From assembly GCA_002794735.1 (NCBI GenBank), contig NBAZ01000012.1, forward strand, positions 558,001-622,000: 64,000 bases of DNA, in the 5' to 3' direction. This document shows positions 40,003 to 50,288 of the stretch, piece after piece; within the stretch, counting starts at the first letter, position 1; every line of letters begins with the position of its first letter. The notes beneath the pieces were generated by a model. The model had not been told where the DNA came from. It ran no database searches and saw only the letters and a list, made by a program, of their open reading frames with translations. A program made the translations under genes and the position numbers. The stretch comes from Pyrrhoderma lamaoense (taxonomy: Eukaryota > Basidiomycota > Agaricomycetes > Hymenochaetales > Hymenochaetaceae).

Positions 40003-40574
40003 ATGTCTCCCTCTGACGCCGAACTCCTCATCTCAGCACAGACTACGGTCCTTGATGGATCGTTTCTGATGAACTGAGGGATCTATCTGCCAGCCGGTCT
40101 GGTTCATCTACAACTCGTCATCTCAGTAGTGATCTGTACTGCCATCCATCTCGTGCCAGCCACCGCAAGATCCCCTCTATGGCACCTACGAAGATCAGAA
40201 AACACGGATCCCTCATTCCCTCTCCAGAGCGGATCCATCCTGCGAATCGAACCGGTCCATCCAGATTCCATCGCGCTTACGGACATCTACCCTTGCCATC
40301 AGTCATCGACGAGACTGGTGAACGACAACATCAAGAGTATCCTGTACCACTACTGCGTCAACAAGTACCGATTCTCGAAGCTCCACCACCCGCCTATACT
40401 GCAAGGAAGGAAATGAAGAAGAAGAAGAGGACACTAGCAGAAGAACTCATTGACGAGGAGGAGAATACCGACACAGCCAACGCGGAACCAGGGATGTGGA
40501 CAAAGATATTCTATAATATTGGGATGTTCCTTGTTAACATCTGTGACGTCGACCCGAGTGCGGAGAGGTACTGA
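40003..40574 (+). pseudogene. 190-residue PPPAY protein gene, copy 1, frameshifted
   Basis: Same gene as at 42838-43410 and 45539-46111, but one base shorter. At about 40068-40075 CTGATGAA stands where the intact copies read CTCGAAGAA, so the frame hits TGA after some 25 codons. From the internal ATG at 40179 the remaining 131 residues are open and differ from the inverted copy at only three positions (Leu for Tyr, Gln for Arg, Thr for Ile). It could still give a shortened protein from that ATG. The lesion is not in a homopolymer, unlike the other frame breaks in this window. Confidence 0.7.
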
Positions 40575-41110
40575 GGAGGAAGGATGGTGGAGGGGTGGAT
40601 GAGTGGAGGAGAGGGCAAGGAGTAGGGGGTGGGTAGGGCTAACAAGGTGAGTAATTATATTCTTATCTAACTTCATAGGGCTGGTCTGGAGTACACAAAC
40701 AAGGTGCGTATTTCCTATTATTCATTAAATGTTCTCGGGAGACGGCAGCGATGAGTGAACATACACCTCCAATGGAGATGCTTTAATGTGAGTAGCTTCT
40801 TCTTCGTTATGGCCTTAGTCTTAGATTTCGTTTCCTGTCTGTATAATCGGCTTAAAAGTATATGTACTTTTGTTTGTAGAAGACTGTTTCGAGCTCGTTC
40901 CCTTTGTGAAACCTATGTACTAGTAGTTTAGATACTTTTTGAGTCATATATGTAACTTAGCTAGTTAAATAACCAAGTTGATCCTGTATTCAGAAATACG
41001 TGATATATATCTATATAGTAATTTTGTTAAAGCATTAAGAAGTATATATACTTTCCCTAATAGACACTAGTAAGTTTGTTAGTGCACGAATTGTTGAGTT
41101 AAAAATATAA

Positions 41111-42299
41111 GTATCGGTTTGTCCACTTGAATTCCTATGGGACTGCACTATCTCTATAACCCGTTGTTGCAAGGTGCTTTAGCTCTCTTACTGCAACAAC
41201 TACATACAAGCCAATTCGATTGACAGAGTTTTACCCGATGACAAAGGTGTATGGCTAGACTCATTTTCGAGGTGCCAATTTATAGACATAGCTACGATAA
41301 GCCTTGCTCATCGCTGGTTTCGAGTCCCGAGAAATCAATTCACTCTTTCAATCTCGTGCATCAGCGATGATACGAGTTGTTCTGAATTTGGTCCGAAAAG
41401 TTCCTGTATTAAATTGCCACTCAAAATAATACGTTACATATTTTGCCTGTAGAAATCTAGAAAAGCTCAGAATCAGATTCCATATTAACGCCCATGACTA
41501 TGGAACATGTCGTATTTCTATCATGTGTTCTTGGAGCAAGCGATTCGGAGTTGAAGAGTCCAGAATAAATAACTAGTTTGAAAGTCTTACTGATTTCGAG
41601 TTTGCAGAATAGTACAAGTCCGGTCTTCCTTGACATTTTTTATTCTCAGAAAGAGTTCTGTTTGTTCGAGGAGAACGATAGTAAGGTACTATATATTGTC
41701 TGTTGCAGATGAAAATGGCCAGGAAACTGTACTACGTTACTTTCACATAAGAATTACTGCTTCTATGTGTCATATCTAGAACTTGAACCTTCATAGTAAA
41801 GAGAATATACTAAATGAATTCACTAGTAGATGGGTCCATATAGTCTAGTCAGCTCCTTCATGGGTCACATTACTTGAACAAGCTAAAGATATGGCCTTTC
41901 TTACGTCTGAGTAGGCTGTTAGCGATATACCTGGATCTAGGCATAAAAGACCTCGTGACAAATGTGATCGATGCCTATGCTTCTATGGTCCTCAAAGATG
42001 ATACTATACGTCTAGAGTCCTATCTTTCTATCAGCATGATGTACAAGAACAAATGAAAATTATGTAGACTCACATAGATAAATGGATCACAATACCTCAA
42101 TACACATTAACGTACAGTACTCTCAGATTTCTCTCTCTAAAATCCATTCTCAGGAGGGATATGATGCTTGCGCTGTACACGTTACATAGCGTCTTGCTAG
42201 TAAGGGAGCTTATCTACCATGAAGCAGTGGGTACAGGGAATAGTATAGTTGACCAGAATATCTTAACAACAGCGCCATGGGACTTAAATCAAACAAACG
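41111..42299. other. spacer between repeat copies 1 and 2
   Basis: AT-rich repeat-derived DNA. The stretch 41874-42056 is open for 60 codons without a motif. The words around 41300 (CTTGCTCATCGCTGG) recur inverted at about 44960, showing that the duplicated material is wider than the coding units. No gene supported. Confidence 0.4.
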
Positions 42300-42837
42300 G
42301 TAGATGTTTTTCTTTCAGAACTCAACAATCCGAGCACTCACAAACTTACTAAAGTCTATATTAAAAAGTGTATGTACGTCTTAATGCTTTAACAAAATTA
42401 CTTAATAGATGTATTTCTGATTACAGGATCAACTACATTACTCAACTAGCTAAGTTACATGCTTGACCCAAAAAGTATCTAATCTACTAGTAAATAGGTT
42501 TTACAAAGGGAACGAACACAAAACAGTCTGATCCGAACAAAAGTACATATATTTGAAAAGTAGATTACACAGACGGGAAACGAAATCTAAGGCTAAGACC
42601 ATTACGAAGAAGAAGCTACTCACATTTAAGGTATCCCCGTTGAAGGTGTATGTTCATTCAACGCTGTCGTCTCCCGGAAACATTAAACGAGTAGAAGGAA
42701 ATACGCACCTTATTTGTGTACTCCAGACCAGCCCTATGAAGTTAGATAAGAATATAATTACTCACCTTGTTAGCCCTACCCACCCCCTACTCCTTGCCCT
42801 CTCCTCCACTCATCCACCCCTCCACCATCCTTCCTCC

Positions 42838-43410
42838 TCAGTACCTCTCCGCACTCGGGTCGACGTCACAGATGTTAACAAGGAACATCCCAATATTATA
42901 GAATATCTTTGTCCACATTCCTGGTTCCGCGTTGGCTGTATCGGTATTCTCCTCCTCGTCAATGAGTTCTTCTGCTAGTATCCTCTTCTTCTTCTTCATT
43001 TCCTTCCTTGCAGTATAGGCGGGTGGTGGAGCTTCGAGAATCGGTACTCGTTGACGCAGTAGTGGTACAGGATACTCTTGATGTTGTCGTTCGCCAGTCT
43101 CGTCGATGACTGATGGCAAGGGTAGATGTCCGTAAGCGCGATGGAATCTGGATGGACCGGTTCGATTCGCAGGATGGATCCGCTCTGGAGAGGGAATGTA
43201 GGATCCGTGTTTTCTGATCTTCGTAGGTGCCATAGAGGGGATCTTGCGGTGGCTGGCACGAGATGGATGGCAGTACAGATCACTACTGAGATGACGATTT
43301 GTAGATGAACCAGACCGGCTGGCAGATATATCCCTCAGTTCTTCGAGAAACGGCCCATTAAGGACCGTAGTCTGTGCTGAGATGAGGAGTTCGGCGTCAG
43401 AGGGAGACAT
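42838..43410 (-). CDS. uncharacterised 190-residue PPPAY protein, intact copy 2
   Basis: Intronless frame, ATG at 43408-43410. I do not recognise the family. The N-terminal two thirds are Ser/Arg/His/Pro-rich, then come PPPAY (residues 128-132), a Lys-rich block (KEMKKKKR), an acidic block (EELIDEEE) and a more hydrophobic end (MWTKIFYNIGMFLVNICDVD). No signal peptide or clear membrane span. The protein differs from copy 3 at a single residue (Asn here, Thr there, near the C-terminus). PPxY is a ligand for WW domains such as those of Nedd4/Rsp5 ligases, which is only a suggestion of a partner. Near-identical flanks imply recent duplication or conversion. Confidence 0.6.
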   Translation of the reverse strand: MSPSDAELLISAQTTVLNGPFLEELRDISASRSGSSTNRHLSSDLYCHPSRASHRKIPSMAPTKIRKHGSYIPSPERIHPANRTGPSRFHRAYGHLPLPSVIDETGERQHQEYPVPLLRQRVPILEAPPPAYTARKEMKKKKRILAEELIDEEENTDTANAEPGMWTKIFYNIGMFLVNICDVDPSAERY

Positions 43411-43488
43411 AGTCACAGAGAGTAGTTTACTAGGATAAGCGGGGGTAGCTCAGGGATAGCAGCGGATGATGACAGTTCAGAAGCAATA

Positions 43489-43508
43489 GGTGAGGAAGGG
43501 ATTCCTCA
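43489..43508 (-). promoter_or_regulatory. conserved 5' hairpin, copy 2
   Basis: Same 20-base perfect hairpin as in copies 1 and 3, upstream of the copy 2 start codon and just downstream (in the sense of transcription) of the TATA-like ATATAAA. Confidence 0.6.
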
Positions 43509-43990
43509 CGAGGGTAGGGTTTATATGTTCTTTCGTTGTCGTTGATTGTTTGTTGCTTTCTAAGCTAGGATAGGGGTCATGAATAGTATAATATGTGCAT
43601 ATTTATTGTGATTATTGAATATAAGAAGACATATTTATCCATATATGTCGAATTATATCTACTATATACTGGATTTTCTGAGTGTCGGAAGCAAGATTTT
43701 GATGTTGTTTGACGGTATTTGTGGTTGTCTACGCATATGCAAAGGGGAAGCTGGGCTGACTGGATGGTGGGCTGGTATTATAAACTCAAACTGACATTCC
43801 TTGGTTCTCGATAGCGAGACTTCCAGGACTGTTGTGTGAGACAACATTAGTCCCCGATAAACGTATCGATTTTTGTAGATATGGTTAATATGGGTATTAA
43901 GCCACTGTTAGGTAATCAGGTCGTGGGATATTCTGAAGTTAAATAACTTAATAGACAGCACTTCAGTAGACTGTAGCCTCGGAGTGCTAA

Positions 43991-45069
43991 AGTTATCCAT
44001 CGGAACCCGTGTTTATTTTATCATATCTCTGTCTACTTACTGAGAGAGCAATATGGGAACCGGTGTCCGGCATGGTTATATATTGTAAGTCTTGCGAATT
44101 TTGAGTTTACCGGGTTGTATGAGAACATCTCTTTTCGAGCTGATAGTAGTTGTGGTCATACAGTATAGATAGCTCACCCATTTATCTTTGTACCGTAGAA
44201 AGCTGGTGGACCACCTATCAATAAGCTTTAGTAGGCCTTTAGTAGACTATCTGGACCAGGATGTAAAAGAGCTCGTAACAGGATATAATTTCCATTTAGG
44301 CATTCTGTAATAGTGCATACTCCGTGAGTCTGAGTACACTATACAATTTTGAGCTCATAGACAATCAATACTGAGTGACTTCTCTTGATATTAAATGATC
44401 TCTCTTGTCTATTAATGGTTCATGTATGCATTTGTTGTGTGTATCATTCATTAGTCGCTGTTGGAGGAACATCTTACGTTGGGATTGCAATCATGCAATA
44501 CCTGCATCTTCCTATACCAGTGCATGAGTATCTGTGACAATAGTACAGATCATCACTCAATTATAATAGGCAGGAAAGTAGTAAATGATCACTCGGAATG
44601 CAATATATCATATCTCAATGGTCCCTGAGATGATGTCATACATATAGAGGTTCCAACTTTTTTCCAATATATAGTAAAAGTACGAGATAAGCTCTTTCCA
44701 ACTCACATAGAGGCTCTGCGTATATAGTGCCTTGACATAATATATCCTACAGTATTCTCAATGCTGATATATATACTAAATCTAATTCTGAGCTTTTTTA
44801 AACTTTTAAAATTGCGATACAGATACAATATTGTGTCTCATGTAAATTCGTGTAGCCAGATTTGGTTCTTCAGGCAGACCAATTGAAAATATCTCACATT
44901 ATCGCCGATATGTCCTAAAGAGAAAAAGTGAGCTTACTTGATGGTACTAGAAGCCAGCGATGAGCAAGGAGATCATGTACCCACATATATAGATTGACGC
45001 TTCGAAAACGCTATCTATAGCGATAAACCTCTTGTCACTAGCAATAAAATTCTTAATTATTATTCGGTC
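43991..45069. other. spacer between inverted repeat arms
   Basis: AT-rich, stop-dense. It contains short matches to the flanks of copy 1 (about 44230-44290) and to 41300 (about 44960). No gene, no recognisable transposase or polymerase motif. Confidence 0.4.
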
Positions 45070-45439
45070 GAGATCCACATCGCTACGGTTATCGGGGACA
45101 TATGATGTCTCACACAACAGTCCTGGAAGTCTCGCTATCGAGAACCAAGGAATGTCAGTTTGAGTTTATAATACCAGCCCACCATCCAGTCAGCCCAGCT
45201 TCCCCTTTGCATATGCGTAGACAACCACAAATACCGTCAAACAACATCAAAATCTTGCTTCCGACACTCAGAAAATCCAGTATATAGTAGATATAATTCG
45301 ACATATATGGATAAATATGTCTTCTTATATTCAATAATCACAATAAATATGCACATATTATACTATTCATGACCCCTATCCTAGCTTAGAAAGCAACAAA
45401 CAATCAACGACAACGAAAGAACATATAAACCCTACCCTC

Positions 45440-45459
45440 GTGAGGAATCCCTTCCTCAC
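45440..45459 (+). promoter_or_regulatory. conserved 5' hairpin, copy 3
   Basis: GTGAGGAA-TCCC-TTCCTCAC, identical to copies 1 and 2, 79 bases before the ATG. Confidence 0.6.
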
Positions 45460-45538
45460 CTATTGCTTCTGAACTGTCATCATCCGCTGCTATCCCTGAG
45501 CTACCCCCGCTTATCCTAGTAAACTACTCTCTGTGACT

Positions 45539-46111
45539 ATGTCTCCCTCTGACGCCGAACTCCTCATCTCAGCACAGACTACGGTCCTTAATGGGCCGTT
45601 TCTCGAAGAACTGAGGGATATATCTGCCAGCCGGTCTGGTTCATCTACAAATCGTCATCTCAGTAGTGATCTGTACTGCCATCCATCTCGTGCCAGCCAC
45701 CGCAAGATCCCCTCTATGGCACCTACGAAGATCAGAAAACACGGATCCTACATTCCCTCTCCAGAGCGGATCCATCCTGCGAATCGAACCGGTCCATCCA
45801 GATTCCATCGCGCTTACGGACATCTACCCTTGCCATCAGTCATCGACGAGACTGGCGAACGACAACATCAAGAGTATCCTGTACCACTACTGCGTCAACG
45901 AGTACCGATTCTCGAAGCTCCACCACCCGCCTATACTGCAAGGAAGGAAATGAAGAAGAAGAAGAGGATACTAGCAGAAGAACTCATTGACGAGGAGGAG
46001 AATACCGATACAGCCAACGCGGAACCAGGAATGTGGACAAAGATATTCTATAATATTGGAATGTTCCTTGTTACCATCTGTGACGTCGACCCGAGTGCGG
46101 AGAGGTACTGA
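45539..46111 (+). CDS. uncharacterised 190-residue PPPAY protein, intact copy 3
   Basis: Intronless frame starting MSPSDAELLI and ending DPSAERY, identical to copy 2 except one Thr for Asn near the C-terminus. Order of features: Ser/His/Arg-rich N-terminal region, PPPAY at residues 128-132, Lys-rich block, acidic block, hydrophobic end. Downstream, all copies keep GT...AG pairs (for copy 3 about 46184-46213) that look like introns in a 3' leader, so the transcript may be longer and spliced. Function unknown. It could be a cargo gene of a degenerate mobile element or a recently amplified lineage-specific gene. Confidence 0.6.
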   Translation: MSPSDAELLISAQTTVLNGPFLEELRDISASRSGSSTNRHLSSDLYCHPSRASHRKIPSMAPTKIRKHGSYIPSPERIHPANRTGPSRFHRAYGHLPLPSVIDETGERQHQEYPVPLLRQRVPILEAPPPAYTARKEMKKKKRILAEELIDEEENTDTANAEPGMWTKIFYNIGMFLVTICDVDPSAERY

Positions 46112-46650
46112 GGAGGAAGGATGGTGGAGGGGTGGAGGAGTGGAGGAGAGGGCGAGGAGTAGGGGGTGGGTAGGGCTAACAAGGTGAGTAATCATATTCT
46201 TATCTAAATTCATAGGGTTGGTCTGGAAATAAGGTGCGTATCTCCTATTATCCATTAAATGTTTCTGGGAGACGACAGCGATGAGTGAACACACACCTTC
46301 AACGGGGATACTTTAAATGTGAGTAGCTTCTTCTTCGTAATGGTCTTAGCCTTAGATTTCGTTTCCCATCTCTATAATTTACTTCTCAAATATCTGTACT
46401 TTTGTTTGTAGTCAGACTGTCTCGTGCCCGTGCCCTTTATGAAACCTATTTACTAGTAGTTTAGATACTTTTGAGCCAAGCATGTAACTTAGCTAGTTGA
46501 GTATTGTAGTTGATCCTGTAATCAGAGATACATCTATTGAGTAATTTTTGTTAAAGATTTAAGACGTACATACACTTTTTACAATAGACTTTAGTAAGTT
46601 TGTGAGTGCGTGAATTGTTGAGTTTTGAAAAAAAAAACCATCTATCATTT

Positions 46651-47568
46651 GTTTGCTTTAAGTCCCATACTGCCATTAATTAAAATGAACTCAATTATAC
46701 TATTCCAAATCCTCGCTGTTGATTCTTATCATGTAGATAGATTATCGAGGAGATGCCTGGTAAATTTTACCCTTGCTCACTGCTTCGACACTTTGAAAAC
46801 GATTCGTTCTTCAGGGCAGGTTAGTTATTCTGAGTTGCGATGAGAAGTATCTGACGTCCGAAAACCGTATCCTCAATTATTCCCTTATTTAGCTATACGA
46901 TAACAAGATACAATGTCGTACCTGTAAAAAGCTAGGAGTAAGAACTTATAATGAACAGCTCTAAGCATACGGTATGTTAAGTTGCATTGGGCATTACATG
47001 AGTCGCCAAATACCCATGTATGTCTCGAGGGCTTCTCTTGATCGTACATCATACTTATAGAAAGTTAGGACCTTAATACCCATTGCATTATCTCCCAGAT
47101 CCATAAACATTGGGTACATGTATGACATTCTCAAGTATCGTGACTCTACCTCCATCAAGCCGAGTGAAGTCGAATAGAAACCATAAGTGTATCGAACAAA
47201 GGAGGTTGAGAAATCTCACACAACTTGTTTGCAAGAAATAGGCCATGCAAAGCAATTCCAACCAGGTATTCATCAAACTAGAAAAGACCAATAGGACAAA
47301 GATTCGATAGACTGAAAGTGAGGAGAATATGTAGATTTATACCCAGTCGCGTCACATTCGGTTCGAACTTTATCACGAACAATCATCAAAATGATAGATC
47401 TATAAAAAAGAGAGAAAACAAGTTCTAATTTTTATACTTTATACTTTGTGGTATTTCGTACTAAGCCCATGAGGGGAATACAAAGGGATCAAGGAAGAAG
47501 AAAAACACATAATTGCACAGATAAGACAACCTCCGGGAAAAATACATAATCCGTTTACAATAAAACGT
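46651..47568. other. right edge of repeat block, possible retroelement remnant
   Basis: No intact gene. On the minus strand 47088-47291 reads DGGRVTILENVIHVPNV, which resembles the segment before the integrase zinc finger of Ty1/copia polyproteins (pattern G-x-V-x-L-x-x-V-x-x-VPN). The match is short, with no flanking domains, so this is only a possible fragment. Confidence 0.3.
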
Positions 47569-49759
47569 TTACTCTTCTTCTTCGCTATCGTCTTCTTGTT
47601 CTTCCAAGTACTGCATAGCCAGATAATTGGTTTATTAAAAAACGTGAGCATCTAAACAATGACTCTGTTTAAAGTGTTACATACCTTTACGAGAGCTTCA
47701 GTAGCTTTAAGAAAGTGCTGCTTTCCTTGAGCTTTAGCTCCCTTCTGATGCCAATAAATGATTGCTTGTGCAGAAATACAGTCTTTGTTGTACAATATCT
47801 GTCAAGGGTATCCAGAAATATAGATAAGTAAGAGAAAGAAGGCAGAAAAATATGTATATTATGAAACATTCATCACTGACCTTAAGAAGTTGAGGGAAGG
47901 ACTTCAATACACGCGTTTCTTCGTAACAGTATACTTGAACAGCATTAATAAGAGCAACCTGGGTCTTTGCATTTTCACAGAAAGGCTCTAGGACAGGTGC
48001 ATATTTCTGTGTGAGTGAAAGAACCATATAGATGGATAAAAAATGGATAAAAAGATCAATTATTACAAAAACCATGGAATGTCTAGAGAAGAGAGTGAAT
48101 GCGTACATCGACTTCACGTTGGACCAAAGATTCAATTTGGTCAGGGCGAGAGTTCCAGTCTATGTTATTCATAATACCCTGCCAGATGCAGGAGACAAAG
48201 TCAGAGGTTGCAATCGGTTGGCCTTCCTGGGCTGCCTTCAGAGCATCGATAATCTGAAATAATAAAAAGTGGTCAGGACTATCATACTCATTATTGAGGA
48301 AGGAAAAAGGAGGCGAGGTGTCAAATGTTATTGATTGAGATAAGAGTGAGGGATATGCTATAGTAGGAGAAGAGAGATGTACAAGAAAAAAATCACGAAA
48401 AGAATTCAGAATACCGGACTTACTTCTTCTGTAGATCTATGTTCATCATCACAAAGTTCTTTGAAAGTCTTCACAATACTATCACGCGCCGCAGCAGACT
48501 GTTTACGAATGAACCATTCCGCAACTTGAGGTAGTCCGGCTTTCTTGAAGTGTTCTTCAAGAAACTTGGGGTCACGTTTGTTTGTGGGGAGGAAGGAAAG
48601 AAGATCCTTTATCCCTCCTTTACGAAGTGCCGCACTGAGTTGTTCCATCGACTGATCAGCGAGGAATGCACGGAAGACAGTCGTGATCACGTTGAGTGAA
48701 AGCACTATTGTTGTTCCATTATGAACATTCAAAAATGTTATTTCAAATGGGTTGCAGAAAAGAAGCAAGTGGATGTCAGTAACGGTTACTAAATTTTTGC
48801 GATTGATGATAACGATAACAAACAAGATACGAATACGTACTATCTTTGACCAAATGGTCCTTCATCAAGTTTTGGAGAGGACCAGTAGTCGAGAGTCCCT
48901 GAGCCATTATAAGTCCGGCAGCCACTGCGAACTTGTCCCTCTGCTCCGCTGGCCAACGATTACAGTACTGGAATAACCCAGGAAGAGAAGATCCTTCAAG
49001 AGGTCTCTGAAGATATTTGTACCTAATATAGAGATAGGCATATATCAGTAAATGTGGTAAATTTGAAGAGCATATAGTATGGTATAGGCATTGTACAGTG
49101 CGAGTGTGGAATAAGAGCAGCTAAGTTGTGATGTAACACATAACAATGTAGCATATGAAGATGTGGCGCCGCTAAAACTAACCTTCGAGTAAGTTTATTA
49201 AGTACCTCGACGTATTTCTTCATGTTGTCGATTTCGACAGGTTCCTTCGCCTTAAGGATGGAGAATGGCGAAGTCGGGGCTCCATCCTGCACATAGGTAC
49301 CTCCCGGCTGCAAAAGTCCTCCAGTGAAGAAAATCTCATAGAATGCATCTGCATATTTCAAAAATTCAAGTGTAGATCCAGCTTGGACAAGTTTGTTATA
49401 ATATCCGTCAAAATCGTCTTCGGGTACTGTTTCGAGGTGCTTGTAAAGTTGGTCTCTGAAAACTGAGTACCAAGTTATTCCCCATCCCCCAATCAATCAG
49501 ACAGAAAAAAAAAACTAGTTAGTTGATAGCGATAATGATAAGGTACCAAGGAAAAAAGAAGCTGGGGATTCAGAAAGATTCCACCAAGTTTTATTCTCAA
49601 GGCGTCCTGAGAACGAGGAAAGGATGAAAGGTGGCTGAGGAGGACGAGATGTTACTTACCAGAGGGTTCGTGTTTAGCTTGGGCTTGGACTGCACGTTTT
49701 CTTGCTTTGATCTTGACCCCCTGAAGCGAAGGCTTGGATGCCGCTGGTTGCTGAGACAT
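47569..49759 (-). CDS. BZW / eIF5-mimic protein (W2 domain)
   Basis: Exons (minus): 49660-49759, 49462 down to 49183, 48841-49022, 48424-48704, 48107-48253, 47881-48006, 47685-47798, 47569-47610, giving 423 residues, the usual length. These proteins copy the eIF5 C-terminal W2 fold, bind eIF2 and eIF3 and tune start-codon choice without GAP activity. Matching blocks: VFRDQLYKHLE, LEFLKYADAFYEIFFTGGLL, QPGGTYVQDGAPTS, YVEVLNKLTRRYKYLQRPLE, LLSFLPTNKRDPKFLEEHF, the W2 segment IMNNIDWNSRPDQIE, KYAPVLEPFCENAKTQVALI, and the acidic end YLEEQEDDSEEE. The N-terminus (SLQGVKIKARKR) is the basic start typical of the family. No frame breaks. Confidence 0.93.
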
Positions 49760-50288
49760 GCACTAGTTGGACGTGCTAGATGAGAGAGTGGAAGATACAA
49801 AAATAAATGAGAGGAAAGAAAGGGGAATTAAGGGAGGAAGGAGAGGCGAGAGGAGAAGGATCTTTACACCGATGGGCGACTTAGTGCGGGAGCCTATTCT
49901 CACGGGGGCTAACTGACAAAATTACTAATTCTGACTTTATCTAGTGCGCATACACACTATACTCCTCACTTTTTCTTCATATATATTATTTAATAAATTC
50001 ATATTAAATCTATGTGCCTTATGATATATTACATTGTCGAGTAGAGATGTGATTTAGTGATAATAATAACTAATGCAAAAAAGCGTCGTGGATGTCGTTC
50101 TTTTTTTTTAAAGATGCGTAAATGTGTTGTCTGGTCCGTACCATTTTCCTTTTCCAAACCCTCGTAATCTCTTTCGCATCAATTCTGTTTGAAGATGAGA
50201 ATATCTCTTTGAATCGAACGTCTTCTGCTTCCTTTGATTAATAAGCCTTAACGTGAATCGATTTGGATCAGATTTCCAATAAATTGGG
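49760..50288. other. tandem intergenic region
   Basis: 529 bases between the BZW start and the MSM1 stop, both on the minus strand. Contains the BZW promoter (purine-rich on the plus strand at 49800-49870) and AT-rich 3' flank of MSM1. No gene. Confidence 0.5.

Larger units (their letters stand above)
39430..41110 (+). repeat. repeat unit, copy 1 (direct)
   Basis: Shares nearly all of its length with 42300-43990 (inverted) and, from about 39540, with 45070-46650 (direct). The unit holds a 5' leader with a TATA-like ATATAAA (39887-39893), a hairpin (39904-39923), the 190-residue reading frame and about 530 bases of 3' flank. Boundaries are approximate; no terminal inverted repeats or target duplications were identified. 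Confidence 0.75.
42300..43990 (-). repeat. repeat unit, copy 2 (inverted)
   Basis: Reverse-complement copy of units 1 and 3. Together with copy 3 it makes a long, nearly perfect inverted repeat (about 42.8-43.87 kb against 45.09-46.11 kb) with roughly 1.2 kb between the arms. The TATA-like element is at 43520-43526 and the hairpin at 43489-43508. Similarity to copy 1 continues upstream to about 43990 and, more weakly, to 44290. Confidence 0.75.
45070..46650 (+). repeat. repeat unit, copy 3 (direct)
   Basis: Direct copy of unit 1 starting near the shared GATCCACATC/ATATCCACATC junction. TATA-like ATATAAA at 45423-45429, hairpin at 45440-45459. The 3' flank matches copy 1 to about 46625 and copy 2 further, to about 46720. 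Confidence 0.75.

Noticed and set aside
41330..41350. GTTTCGAGTCCCGAG, resembling the T-arm of a tRNA gene
   Set aside because: No matching acceptor stem, D-arm or anticodon arm could be found at the right distances.
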